DNA of 64,000 nt. It comes from Lutraria lutraria (Eukaryota > Mollusca > Bivalvia > Venerida > Mactridae). Positions 62,901 to 64,000 of the stretch are shown here, one piece after another; the first letter of the stretch is position 1; each line of letters opens with the position of its first letter. The notes under the pieces were generated by a model that saw nothing but the letters and a program-made list of their open reading frames with translations, was not told where the DNA came from and did no database searches. The translations under genes were made by a program, and so were the position numbers. The DNA lies in assembly GCA_964023205.1 (NCBI GenBank), contig OZ026848.1, forward strand, positions 31,235,912 through 31,299,911, read 5' to 3'.

Positions 62901-63636
62901 CCATTTTCGACATTACTCACCTGATAACTTTTCAACCACTCGTTTATTTATCTAGGGCAATGTGGAAATGCGGAACTCACCTGCCCCTGCAGTACGGTAT
63001 TCATTGGGGAAGTCAGAGAGCACACTGGAAGATTCAAACACTCGACCTATTCTCCCACCACGTGCGCCAAGCACGTCTGGCCCAAGTCCTCAGCCTTCAC
63101 CACGCCCACCACCACGCCCACCATCTTTAAAAGCCACATCTCCTCCACCCAGACCCCCACCCCCTTCAAAGAAAATGGATAGTGAAATAATAATTGATTT
63201 CCCTGGGGATAAATCTGGAGTGTCTAGATCAAGGCAATCTTCGGAGAGAAGATTGAGCCCAGACGGTCCTCCTGTGAGGTCAGTGAGCCCGTCTGTAGGG
63301 TTTTCTAGGGATGATGCTAATAGGGGTAGTTTTAGGGATCCAACAACATATGATAATTCTATGAACCCATTTGGTGATGAAGATGAAGACGATGATGAGG
63401 CCCCTAAAACTCCTCCTCCACAACTTGAGAGAGTATCACTGAATCCATTCTTCAAAGCTTCAGTGAAGAAGAAAGCTGCCCCTATCCCACCTAGCTACCC
63501 CGCTTCTGATTCACCAAAAGCCAGGTCTGTGTCCCCTACAAGTGATCCTGAGTCTGAAATCTTTGATGACCCCAGTGTGACCTCTGGAGCAACCAATGAT
63601 AGTCCGACTGATACAGACACCCCACCTGTTGTTATT
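17780..63636 (+). CDS. EPB41L5: Band 4.1-like protein 5 (EPB41L5 / yurt group) FERM protein, gene span; 18 coding exons, continues past right edge
   Basis: The joined exons give 894 codons without a phase clash. Residues about 29-330 form the FERM domain: [12 protein letters not shown] (F1), [48 protein letters not shown] (F2), [64 protein letters not shown] (F3). A FERM-adjacent segment follows ([28 protein letters not shown]). These match EPB41L5 nearly residue for residue, as does the N-terminal [12 protein letters not shown]. Farther on, IKCNILKA recalls FKSNILKA of vertebrate EPB41L5. The family works at the cortex of epithelial cells, binds Crumbs and p120-catenin, and limits apical membrane. 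The tail is low-complexity, with a proline-rich exon containing two NPF motifs. Human EPB41L5 is 733 residues; this one is longer. EPB41L4B is the main alternative name. Confidence 0.93.
17918..20177. other. intron 1 of the EPB41L5-like gene, first part
   Basis: No exon. A C-rich dispersed fragment lies near 18650-18735, and the MITE at 19604-19771 is listed separately. Confidence 0.45.
19604..19771. mobile_element. short MITE with TIR AGTCTGTGAAATTA
   Basis: AGTCTGTGAAATTAAGGTTT at the left; the inverse (AACCTCTAATTTCACAGACT) at the right. The interior is a set of inverted tccgaa/ttggtc words that would fold into a long hairpin. Confidence 0.65.
20178..20545 (+). mobile_element. tRNA-derived SINE, family A, with tRNA-like head
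   Basis: The head GGCCTCTGTGATCGAGTGG with box B GCGGTTTCAAGCCC is tRNA-Ser/Leu-like. After an extra ~100 bp relative to the copy at 1624 it continues with the family body (GGATGGGAGTCTAGTACTGG, GACGTAAAACTCG) and an A-rich tail. Confidence 0.75.
20546..21777. other. intron 1 of the EPB41L5-like gene, middle part
   Basis: No exon. A weak tRNA-like head (TAGCCCATTGGTTATAG, near 20890) may be an eroded SINE. Confidence 0.35.
21778..21959. mobile_element. MITE family M2
   Basis: TACAGTACAACCTCTGTAGA at the left and CTCTGGAGAGATTGTGCTCT..GTA at the right. The interior has repeated AGAGGTTGTTGCTCTATAGA. Other copies are at 46725-46903 and 59999-60159. Confidence 0.75.
22588..22838. mobile_element. 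MITE family M4, ~45-bp TIRs
   Basis: GAGGTTATAAAACTTGAGTT at the left and AACTCTAGTTTTATAACCTC at the right, with imperfect continuation through TCTCCAAGCTCA. Non-coding. A related copy is disrupted at 59908-60263. Confidence 0.75.
22850..23045 (-). mobile_element. tRNA-derived SINE, family D
   Basis: In reverse complement: box A-like TGGTACAATGGTAACACGC, box B GGGATTGAATCTT, then the body shared with 48245-48425 (TTTTAGAAAATCACAG). Immediately follows the M4 MITE. Confidence 0.75.
23233..23337 (+). CDS. EPB41L5: EPB41L5-like, coding exon 2
   Basis: 35 codons between tttcag and gtaagt: [28 protein letters not shown]1 lobe; matches YHLDLIESDYFGLRF of the human protein. Confidence 0.95.
23429..24007. 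repeat. two R1 repeats in inverted orientation
   Basis: 23429-23600 reads GCTTTCATTTGACCCTTAAA onward; 23818-24007 reads GGTGCTCACTGGACGTC and ends TCAAATGAAAACC, the opposite strand of the same family. They may be two insertions or the two ends of one inverted element. Lies in intron 2. Confidence 0.6.
24008..25037. other. intron 2 of the EPB41L5-like gene, right part
   Basis: Very AT-rich; nothing recognisable. Confidence 0.4.
25038..25080 (+). CDS. EPB41L5: EPB41L5-like, coding exon 3
   Basis: 43 bp between tttacag and gtaagt: [14 protein letters not shown] plus one base. End of the F1 lobe. Confidence 0.95.
25160..25335 (-). repeat. dispersed repeat R2, inverted copy
   Basis: TCTATAACAGAGG, cttcccaaa, ttcccaaaatc and aggctaaggcc match the reverse of 10118-10330. 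Confidence 0.5.
25336..26400. other. intron 3 of the EPB41L5-like gene, left part
   Basis: No exon. Near 26130-26220 the words AGTCGAGGGCTCAGCGCAAC and its inverse (TTGTGCTGAACCCTCGA) form a short inverted repeat of ~85 bp, a candidate small MITE. Confidence 0.45.
26403..26560 (+). mobile_element. SINE family A, head-less copy
   Basis: Starts GGGTCTCTTTATGTGAGAAA and has the family body and the AAATAAACAAACAAAC tail. The tRNA-like head is missing (5' truncated). Confidence 0.75.
26955..27178 (-). mobile_element. tRNA-derived SINE, family B
   Basis: In reverse complement: TATGGTCCAGTGATTATTGC, box B CAGGTTCGATTCCTGG, then GTAAGTTAAGTTGGTACC and GTCCAGGAAAACTGG as in 13685-13905. Confidence 0.8.
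27180..28050. other. intron 3, no feature seen
   Basis: Short open frames here (for example 27205-27387) lack homology clues and flanking splice sites in phase. Confidence 0.4.
28060..28467 (+). mobile_element. hairpin-ended element, left flank of the big array
   Basis: Repeats of ~150 bp containing GGATCTTCACCAAA, AGAATGTTTGTCTTA and GGGTCATCTGGGGTCAAAAA, ending GAGCGATATAGGGCCATCTT followed by GGCCCTCTTGT. The last ~330 bp are nearly the same as 39400-39732. Confidence 0.7.
28468..29660. other. intron 3 between the flank element and the array
   Basis: Contains a minus-strand open frame at 29117-29401 ([20 protein letters not shown]...), not recognised and without a splice or family context. 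An inverted TTGATTAAC pair at 29096-29124 looks like a small hairpin. Otherwise nothing. Confidence 0.35.
30894..31199 (-). pseudogene. open frame carried in array unit 1 (unrecognised, recurs in other units)
   Basis: 101 residues with a helical, protein-like run [20 protein letters not shown] then [17 protein letters not shown]. The same frame recurs at 32571-32876 and 37597-37902. It is shortened or frame-broken in the units near 34249-34550 and 35966-36211. The first residues (FNGLTIA) come from the terminus of the inserted MITE, so the present start is not original. Beyond the stop, the same frame continues [17 protein letters not shown], suggesting a decayed older protein. The layout vaguely recalls C-terminal parts of hAT-type transposases, but I cannot name a family. 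Confidence 0.4.
31181..31365. mobile_element. M1-related MITE inside each array unit (unit 1 copy)
   Basis: Left TTGTCAAACC..GAACAAAAGCCACC; right GGCCACTAAGACGTG then TTCCACTGTA. The interior GGCCTTTAATGACAGGTGG is shared with M1 elements at 46544 and 57626. The same element recurs once per unit. Confidence 0.65.
32571..32876 (-). pseudogene. same open frame in array unit 2
   Basis: Identical in protein sequence to the copy in unit 1, showing that units 1 and 2 are very recent duplicates. Confidence 0.4.
34249..34550 (-). pseudogene. same frame in array unit 3, broken
   Basis: An 8-bp insertion around 34420-34432 (TTAGTAAGTTAGTTTG where others have TTAGTTTG) shifts the frame in this unit. 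Confidence 0.4.
35966..36211 (-). pseudogene. same frame in array unit 4, altered end
   Basis: A single-base loss near 35998 changes the C-terminal frame (ends ...[11 protein letters not shown]). Confidence 0.4.
37597..37902 (-). pseudogene. same open frame in array unit 5
   Basis: 101 residues, two substitutions relative to unit 1 (N3K near the start and K to T in ALQTVG). Confidence 0.4.
39251..39732 (+). mobile_element. hairpin-ended element, right flank of the big array
   Basis: About three ~150-bp repeats (GGTTTTAATTGGATCTTGG, CAAGTTCAAATATGGGTCAC) and the terminus GAGCGATATAGGGCCATCTT followed by GGCCCTCTTGT, as at 28467 and 7511. Confidence 0.7.
39733..40931. other. intron 3 between the array flank and the M1 fragment
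   Basis: A degenerate SINE-B-like tail (GTTAGTACTGGTTG ... CCAGGGAAACTGGTTAGGAT) lies at about 40325-40515. No exon. Confidence 0.4.
40932..41068. mobile_element. MITE family M1, left part
   Basis: TACAGTCAAACCTATGCTAG, then AACAAAGGTCATCCTGT and CACCTGTCAATGAAGGCCAT. The right TIR is degraded. Confidence 0.65.
41298..42120 (+). repeat. 67-bp minisatellite with a ~30-bp subunit
   Basis: The unit is GGGAATTGACAGAACATTTT GTCCCTGTGT followed by GGGAATTGACAGGTTGGACA TTGGGATGTATGATTGT. GGTTGGACATT occurs nine times. In the centre (41500-41640) only the first subunit is repeated. Because 67 is not a multiple of three, minus-strand frames of 71-263 residues read through it; they are repeat products, not genes. 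Confidence 0.95.
42479..42557 (+). CDS. EPB41L5: EPB41L5-like, coding exon 4
   Basis: 79 bp between atttcag and gtaagg: [20 protein letters not shown], then LHEELT. It follows the 17.4-kb intron 3. Confidence 0.95.
42610..44411. mobile_element. 1.8-kb non-autonomous TIR element
   Basis: Left end TAGACGATTCTATTT ... CCGCCATTACAGGAGTGAAA (to ~42700); right end TTTCACTTCTGTAATGGCGG (from ~44337) ... AAATAGAACCGTCTA. The interior is AT-rich with no transposase. It begins 53 bp after exon 4. A TA duplication at the ends is plausible. Confidence 0.7.
43925..44012. repeat. CAC/CAT trinucleotide-rich tract
   Basis: Imperfect runs of ACC and ATC (CACCACCACCATCATTATCA) inside the 1.8-kb TIR element. 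Confidence 0.8.
44700..45618. mobile_element. Tigger/pogo-like non-autonomous element (919 bp)
   Basis: TIRs of about 25 bp: TACAGTAAAACCTCAATTAT at the left and, inverted, TACAGTAAAACCTCGATTAT at the right, both continuing CCGAA or TCGAA. TA at the ends fits TA target duplication. The start and end are rich in TATCCGAAT words. No transposase frame. It ends 63 bp before exon 5. Confidence 0.8.
45682..45779 (+). CDS. EPB41L5: EPB41L5-like, coding exon 5
   Basis: 98 bp starting after ttttttcag: [32 protein letters not shown]. The donor is T|gttagt; the one-base remainder with CG from exon 6 makes the Ser of LQSELGDYD. Confidence 0.93.
46097..46362 (+). mobile_element. tRNA-derived SINE, family C
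   Basis: The head has box A TGGCCGAGTGGTTAGGGTG and box B AGGTTCAAACCCC. The body ends GGTGTCTCATAAGCC, CTGGCCCTTTCAATAGGGGT and GAAACTATAATAAACAAAAC. Only the tail of the family is present at 53790-53865. Confidence 0.85.
46544..46726. mobile_element. MITE family M1
   Basis: CATAGTCAAACCTGTGAACA at the left and AACACAGGTTTGACTTTA at the right; the interior has AAGGCCACC and GGAGGTCAG words. Abuts the M2 element that follows. Confidence 0.75.
46725..46903. mobile_element. MITE family M2
   Basis: TACAGCACAACCTCTCCAGA at the left; GCTTTGGAGAGGTTGCTCTG..TA at the right. It ends 33 bp before exon 6, overlapping the branch-point region. Confidence 0.8.
46937..47057 (+). CDS. EPB41L5: EPB41L5-like, coding exon 6
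   Basis: 121 bp: [40 protein letters not shown]2 lobe. Donor gtattc is weaker than its neighbours. Two MITEs end 33 bp before the exon. Confidence 0.93.
47241..47606. mobile_element. MITE family M5
   Basis: TTTAAAGACCCAACATCTGA at the left and CCTAGGTTGGGTCTTTAAA at the right. The second copy, at 52999-53207, shares CATTACCTCCC and the right end. Confidence 0.75.
47758..47845 (+). CDS. EPB41L5: EPB41L5-like, coding exon 7
   Basis: 88 bp: [29 protein letters not shown], between aatttag and gtaagt. F2/F3 linker, characteristic of the group. Confidence 0.95.
47846..48244. other. intron 7 of the EPB41L5-like gene, left part
   Basis: Words AACCCTACCCTGAGAATTTT and TAGATAGAAAATATT resemble the repeat near 39780-39840; otherwise nothing. 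Confidence 0.4.
48245..48425 (+). mobile_element. SINE family D
   Basis: The degenerate tRNA-like head (GTTGGTAATACCCCTGGACT) is followed by GAGCTAAAGGTAGTGGG and GTCCCCATTCCAACTATTTA, shared with 22850-23045 and 7540-7715. Confidence 0.65.
48426..49520. other. intron 7, right part
   Basis: No exon. A C/T-rich dispersed fragment with a poly-C run lies at about 49165-49365. Confidence 0.4.
49521..49609 (+). CDS. EPB41L5: EPB41L5-like, coding exon 8
   Basis: 89 bp: [29 protein letters not shown], ending within a Trp codon before gtaagt. F3 lobe. Confidence 0.95.
49680..49699. repeat. (TA)n microsatellite
   Basis: About nine TA units just after exon 8. Confidence 0.9.
49930..50115 (+). mobile_element. 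SINE family E
   Basis: Box B-like GAGTTTGAATCTCA, then AAAGCTAGAAAAACAAAATG and GTTGATACGACACTAAATCC at the 3' end, followed by a poly-G tract. Confidence 0.6.
50190..50345 (+). mobile_element. SINE family A, tail duplicated
   Basis: Body GGATGGGAGTCTTGTACTGG, CAATGGTTAGGTGAACTGTC. The 3' word GAAAAGGGGCGTAAAA occurs twice in tandem before the A-rich end. Confidence 0.8.
50588..50657 (+). CDS. EPB41L5: EPB41L5-like, coding exon 9
   Basis: 70 bp: [23 protein letters not shown], then gtaaga. F3 lobe. Confidence 0.95.
50658..51405. other. intron 9 of the EPB41L5-like gene
   Basis: No exon or clear repeat. A short word GATAGATCTCCCTGAGC...ACAGACAAGC...GGC near 51055-51110 resembles one near 62228-62275, perhaps an old repeat. 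Confidence 0.4.
51406..51575 (+). CDS. EPB41L5: EPB41L5-like, coding exon 10
   Basis: 170 bp: [48 protein letters not shown]. Ends the F3 lobe. Confidence 0.95.
51836..52012 (+). repeat. ~37-bp tandem repeat, about five units
   Basis: The unit contains AGGCTGCTCCAAAACTCTTG AAAACTCCTTGAATTTT with several substitutions between copies. Lies in intron 10. Confidence 0.85.
52261..52428 (+). CDS. EPB41L5: EPB41L5-like, coding exon 11 (FERM-adjacent)
   Basis: 168 bp after tattttacag: [30 protein letters not shown], then a highly charged helix [20 protein letters not shown]. The RRxxxFER and KRYSRR motifs are FERM-adjacent, where this family is typically phosphorylated. The charged helix extends beyond the vertebrate sequence. 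Confidence 0.93.
52658..52780. mobile_element. near-perfect palindromic foldback MITE
   Basis: Left arm GTCAAGTGTTGTAGTTTGTG GCCATAATGGTCCACCAT; right arm ATGGTGGACCATTATGGCCA CCTATTACAACACTTGAC; loop of about 45 bp. Flanking TATAGTAATA on both sides may be the target duplication. Confidence 0.85.
52999..53207. mobile_element. MITE family M5, second copy
   Basis: CACAACATCTGATCAGACAA at the left; CCATTACCTCCCTTTTATAC and CTAGGTTGGGTCTTTT at the right, as at 47241-47606 but shorter. Ends about 25 bp before exon 12. Confidence 0.75.
53232..53464 (+). CDS. EPB41L5: EPB41L5-like, coding exon 12
   Basis: 233 bp, Ser/Thr/Pro-rich ([39 protein letters not shown]). Probably disordered, with many potential proline-directed phosphorylation sites. 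Donor G|gtttgt. Confidence 0.88.
53598..53750 (+). repeat. 'gggggtat' dispersed repeat, fragment
   Basis: GTACCCTACAAACGAAGTTT, TTTATTGGAGTC, GTCCGTCC and TTCCACATTCTTTA match the longer copy at 60310-60614. Confidence 0.65.
53790..53865 (+). mobile_element. SINE family C, tail only
   Basis: GATGGGTGTTTCATAAGTC, TTGGCTGGCCCTTTGAATAG, ACACTATAATAAACAAAGC: the 3' end of the SINE at 46097-46362. Confidence 0.75.
54197..54403 (+). CDS. EPB41L5: EPB41L5-like, coding exon 13
   Basis: 207 bp after tgttacag: [20 protein letters not shown], ... [32 protein letters not shown] parallels PPDFKSNILKA in human EPB41L5, a conserved post-FERM motif, and supports the orthology. Confidence 0.92.
54450..54790. 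repeat. GGCGG/CCGCC-word repeat element
   Basis: Alternating ATTGGCGG and CCGCCAAAT words on both strands (ATATTGGCGGTCAGC, GAACCGCCAAATCTAG, TTTTGGCGGTTGG, GAACCCGCCAATTC). This looks like an inverted-word dispersed element directly after exon 13. Its exact ends are unclear. Confidence 0.45.
55011..55086 (+). CDS. EPB41L5: EPB41L5-like, coding exon 14
   Basis: 76 bp between atattttaag and gtaata. It reads [25 protein letters not shown] in the phase required by both neighbours. Not recognised from vertebrates; could be alternatively spliced. Confidence 0.78.
55087..55880. other. intron 14 of the EPB41L5-like gene, left part
   Basis: A short direct repeat TTACCCCACCCA(C/T)CTGTTGT lies at 55103-55155. 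Otherwise nothing. Confidence 0.45.
55882..56090. mobile_element. MITE with TTTTCGTTGGG TIRs
   Basis: Left TACTGTATTTTCATTTATTT then TCGTTGGG; right, inverted, TACTGTGGAATCATTAATTT then TCGTTGGG. The interior has further TTCGTGG words. Confidence 0.75.
56091..57045. other. intron 14, right part
   Basis: No exon or clear repeat. Confidence 0.4.
57046..57192 (+). CDS. EPB41L5: EPB41L5-like, coding exon 15 (acidic)
   Basis: 147 bp between gttacag and gtactt: [20 protein letters not shown], then an acidic run [15 protein letters not shown]. Length is a multiple of 3 and both boundaries are phase 2, so it can be skipped without a frameshift. Confidence 0.82.
57626..57843. mobile_element. MITE family M1, complete
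   Basis: TACAGTCAAGTCTGTGTTAG at the left and TTCACAGGTTTGACTGTA at the right. The interior contains four tandem copies of the short unit CATCCTGTGAATAAAGGC. Confidence 0.85.
57844..58661. other. intron 15 of the EPB41L5-like gene, middle
   Basis: No exon or clear repeat. Confidence 0.4.
58662..58841. mobile_element. MITE family M1, complete
   Basis: CCACAGTCAAACCTGTTTTA at the left; GGCCTTTGTTCACAGGTTTA then ACTGTA at the right. Confidence 0.85.
59075..59167 (+). CDS. EPB41L5: EPB41L5-like, coding exon 16
   Basis: 93 bp between atttcag and gtaaat: [32 protein letters not shown]. Symmetric phase 2, so another possible cassette exon. Confidence 0.82.
59398..59578. mobile_element. MITE family M1, complete
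   Basis: TACAGTTCAGCTTATGTAAG at the left (diverged); GGCCTTTGTTCACAGGTTTG then ACTGTA at the right. Confidence 0.85.
59702..59777 (+). CDS. EPB41L5: EPB41L5-like, coding exon 17
   Basis: 76 bp between attcatag and gtttgt: [25 protein letters not shown]. Ends phase 0. Ser-rich linker. Confidence 0.8.
59908..60263. mobile_element. MITE family M4 copy disrupted by an M2 MITE
   Basis: CAGCTCAAATCTCATATCTT on the left and AGATTTGAGCTCAGAGACT, then TTTTATAACCTAGGGGTCAG on the right, are the M4 ends. The M2 element at 59999-60159 sits inside. Confidence 0.65.
59999..60159. mobile_element. MITE family M2 nested in M4
   Basis: TACAGTACAGCAACACCCAG at the left, CTCTGGAGAGGTTTTACTGT..A at the right. 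The interior is nearly colinear with 21778-21959. Confidence 0.8.
60310..60614 (+). repeat. 'gggggtat' dispersed repeat, long copy
   Basis: Begins TATACCCCCGCAAATGAAGT, TTGAGAGGGGGTATATTGG; ends GCGGCGGGGGTATTAGTCAC, CCGTGTGACAAGCTTTAG. The opening module (acccc..gaagtttga..gggggtatattgg) is also present in each half of the 1.67-kb array unit. Confidence 0.75.
60615..61280. other. intron 17 of the EPB41L5-like gene, part
   Basis: No exon or clear repeat. Confidence 0.4.
61281..61947. mobile_element. MITE family M1 with expanded core
   Basis: TACAGTCAAACATGTATTAG at the left; GGCCTTTGTGCACAGGTTTG then GCTGTA at the right, as in other M1 copies of about 180 bp. Here the core is expanded to 667 bp by the tandem repeat at 61331-61890. 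Confidence 0.9.
61331..61890 (+). repeat. 70-bp tandem repeat inside a MITE, eight units
   Basis: Units start at 61331, 61401, 61471, 61541, 61611, 61681, 61751 and 61821, exactly 70 bp apart: AATAAAGGCCATTCTTTCAA AAACTGTCATTGATTTTTTA GAACTAATTGAAAAATAAAG and ACCACCTGTC. Middle units are almost identical; outer units are diverged. Confidence 0.97.
61948..62503. other. intron 17, part
   Basis: No exon or clear repeat. Confidence 0.4.
62504..62580 (+). repeat. 24-bp tandem repeat, three units
   Basis: AATTGATATCTAAGTCATTG TCTG repeated three times with one base change. Open frames through it are repeat-derived. Confidence 0.9.
62956..63636 (+). CDS. EPB41L5: EPB41L5-like, coding exon 18 (proline-rich, two NPF motifs)
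   Basis: 681 bp (227 codons) between tatctag and gtaagt, phase 0 at both ends. Encodes a poly-proline segment ([26 protein letters not shown]), Ser-Pro sites, [16 protein letters not shown] and [22 protein letters not shown] followed by acidic residues is the classic EH-domain ligand, and NPF plus basic-APxPP is the layout seen in EHBP1/MICAL-like proteins. It is joined here to the FERM gene because phase and strand agree and no other 5' exon was seen nearby. Membership in a downstream gene cannot be excluded. Confidence 0.75.
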
Positions 63637-64000
63637 GTAAGTGTTTGTTTGTAAAAACTACAAAATACATGTACAAATACTGATGATTTAATCCGAAACC
63701 TAATAGACATCTCACTTTGCTTTAAATGTCACCTCTGTACCTTGCTTTTATTGTTCACATCTAATTAACATTTCTGAACACCCAGTCACCATATATTTCT
63801 ATTTGACTGAGAATGTTGCGGATCTTAAGTTCTTGAGATAAACTCATGTAACCTGAACCATTTACAATACTTCAAATACCAGCAAATGTTTGATAAATCA
63901 TTGAAGAAGATTCATGTTTGGGAACTTTAACCTTGTATTTATTTCATTCCCAATGCTCAATGTCGCTTTTTAATGTTAACATTGCAGCGCTTTATTTTTC
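63637..64000. other. intron 18 of the EPB41L5-like gene (start)
   Basis: Begins with a gtaagt donor. No further exon before the window ends. Confidence 0.55.

Noticed and set aside
63090..63455. 121-codon minus-strand frame
   Set aside because: Antisense shadow of the proline-rich exon 18; poly-Gly and poly-Ser come from reversed proline and acidic codons.

Overview
This is nuclear DNA from an animal: AT-rich, intron-rich and dense in small repeats. The large number of tRNA-derived SINEs, TIR MITEs and hairpin-ended elements, together with the gene set, suggests a bivalve mollusc. That placement is inference; no species-diagnostic sequence was identified. I see nothing prokaryotic: no operon, CRISPR array or rRNA.

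Three protein genes can be assembled exon by exon from splice sites, reading phase and family motifs. (1) A minus-strand gene enters from the left edge (coding exons 5155-5199, 2849-2904 and 128-205, continuing off the window). It encodes a small signal-peptide, cysteine-rich, single-pass protein of the VOPP1/WBP1 family. (2) A plus-strand paralogue of the same family is complete in five coding exons (5546-9802, 157 residues). The two genes are head to head, with only 346 bp between their start codons. (3) A plus-strand FERM gene fills 17780 to beyond the right edge. Its 18 coding exons give 894 codons with no phase conflict. The FERM and FERM-adjacent regions closely match the Band 4.1-like 5 (EPB41L5 / Drosophila yurt / zebrafish moe) group. 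The last visible exon encodes a proline-rich tail with two NPF motifs.

Layout: 1-5199 VOPP1-like gene with intronic MITEs, a SINE inside an E-box-like repeat, and a dead mariner transposase; 5200-5545 shared promoter; 5546-9802 WBP1/VOPP1-like gene; 9803-17600 3' UTR and intergenic DNA; 17780-64000 the EPB41L5-like gene. Intron 3 of the FERM gene (17.4 kb) holds a 9.6-kb array of a ~1.67-kb unit (five full copies and one partial), which is itself an internal dimer, and a 0.8-kb minisatellite of a 67-bp unit. A later intron contains a MITE whose core has expanded to about eight 70-bp repeats, apparently a satellite arising inside a transposon. Several TIR elements end a few tens of bases upstream of splice acceptors.

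Functionally, the FERM gene should encode a cortical polarity/adhesion adaptor. The two small membrane proteins probably act in endosomal or lysosomal membranes or in WW-domain signalling, as their vertebrate relatives do. The two groups share no pathway that the sequence shows.
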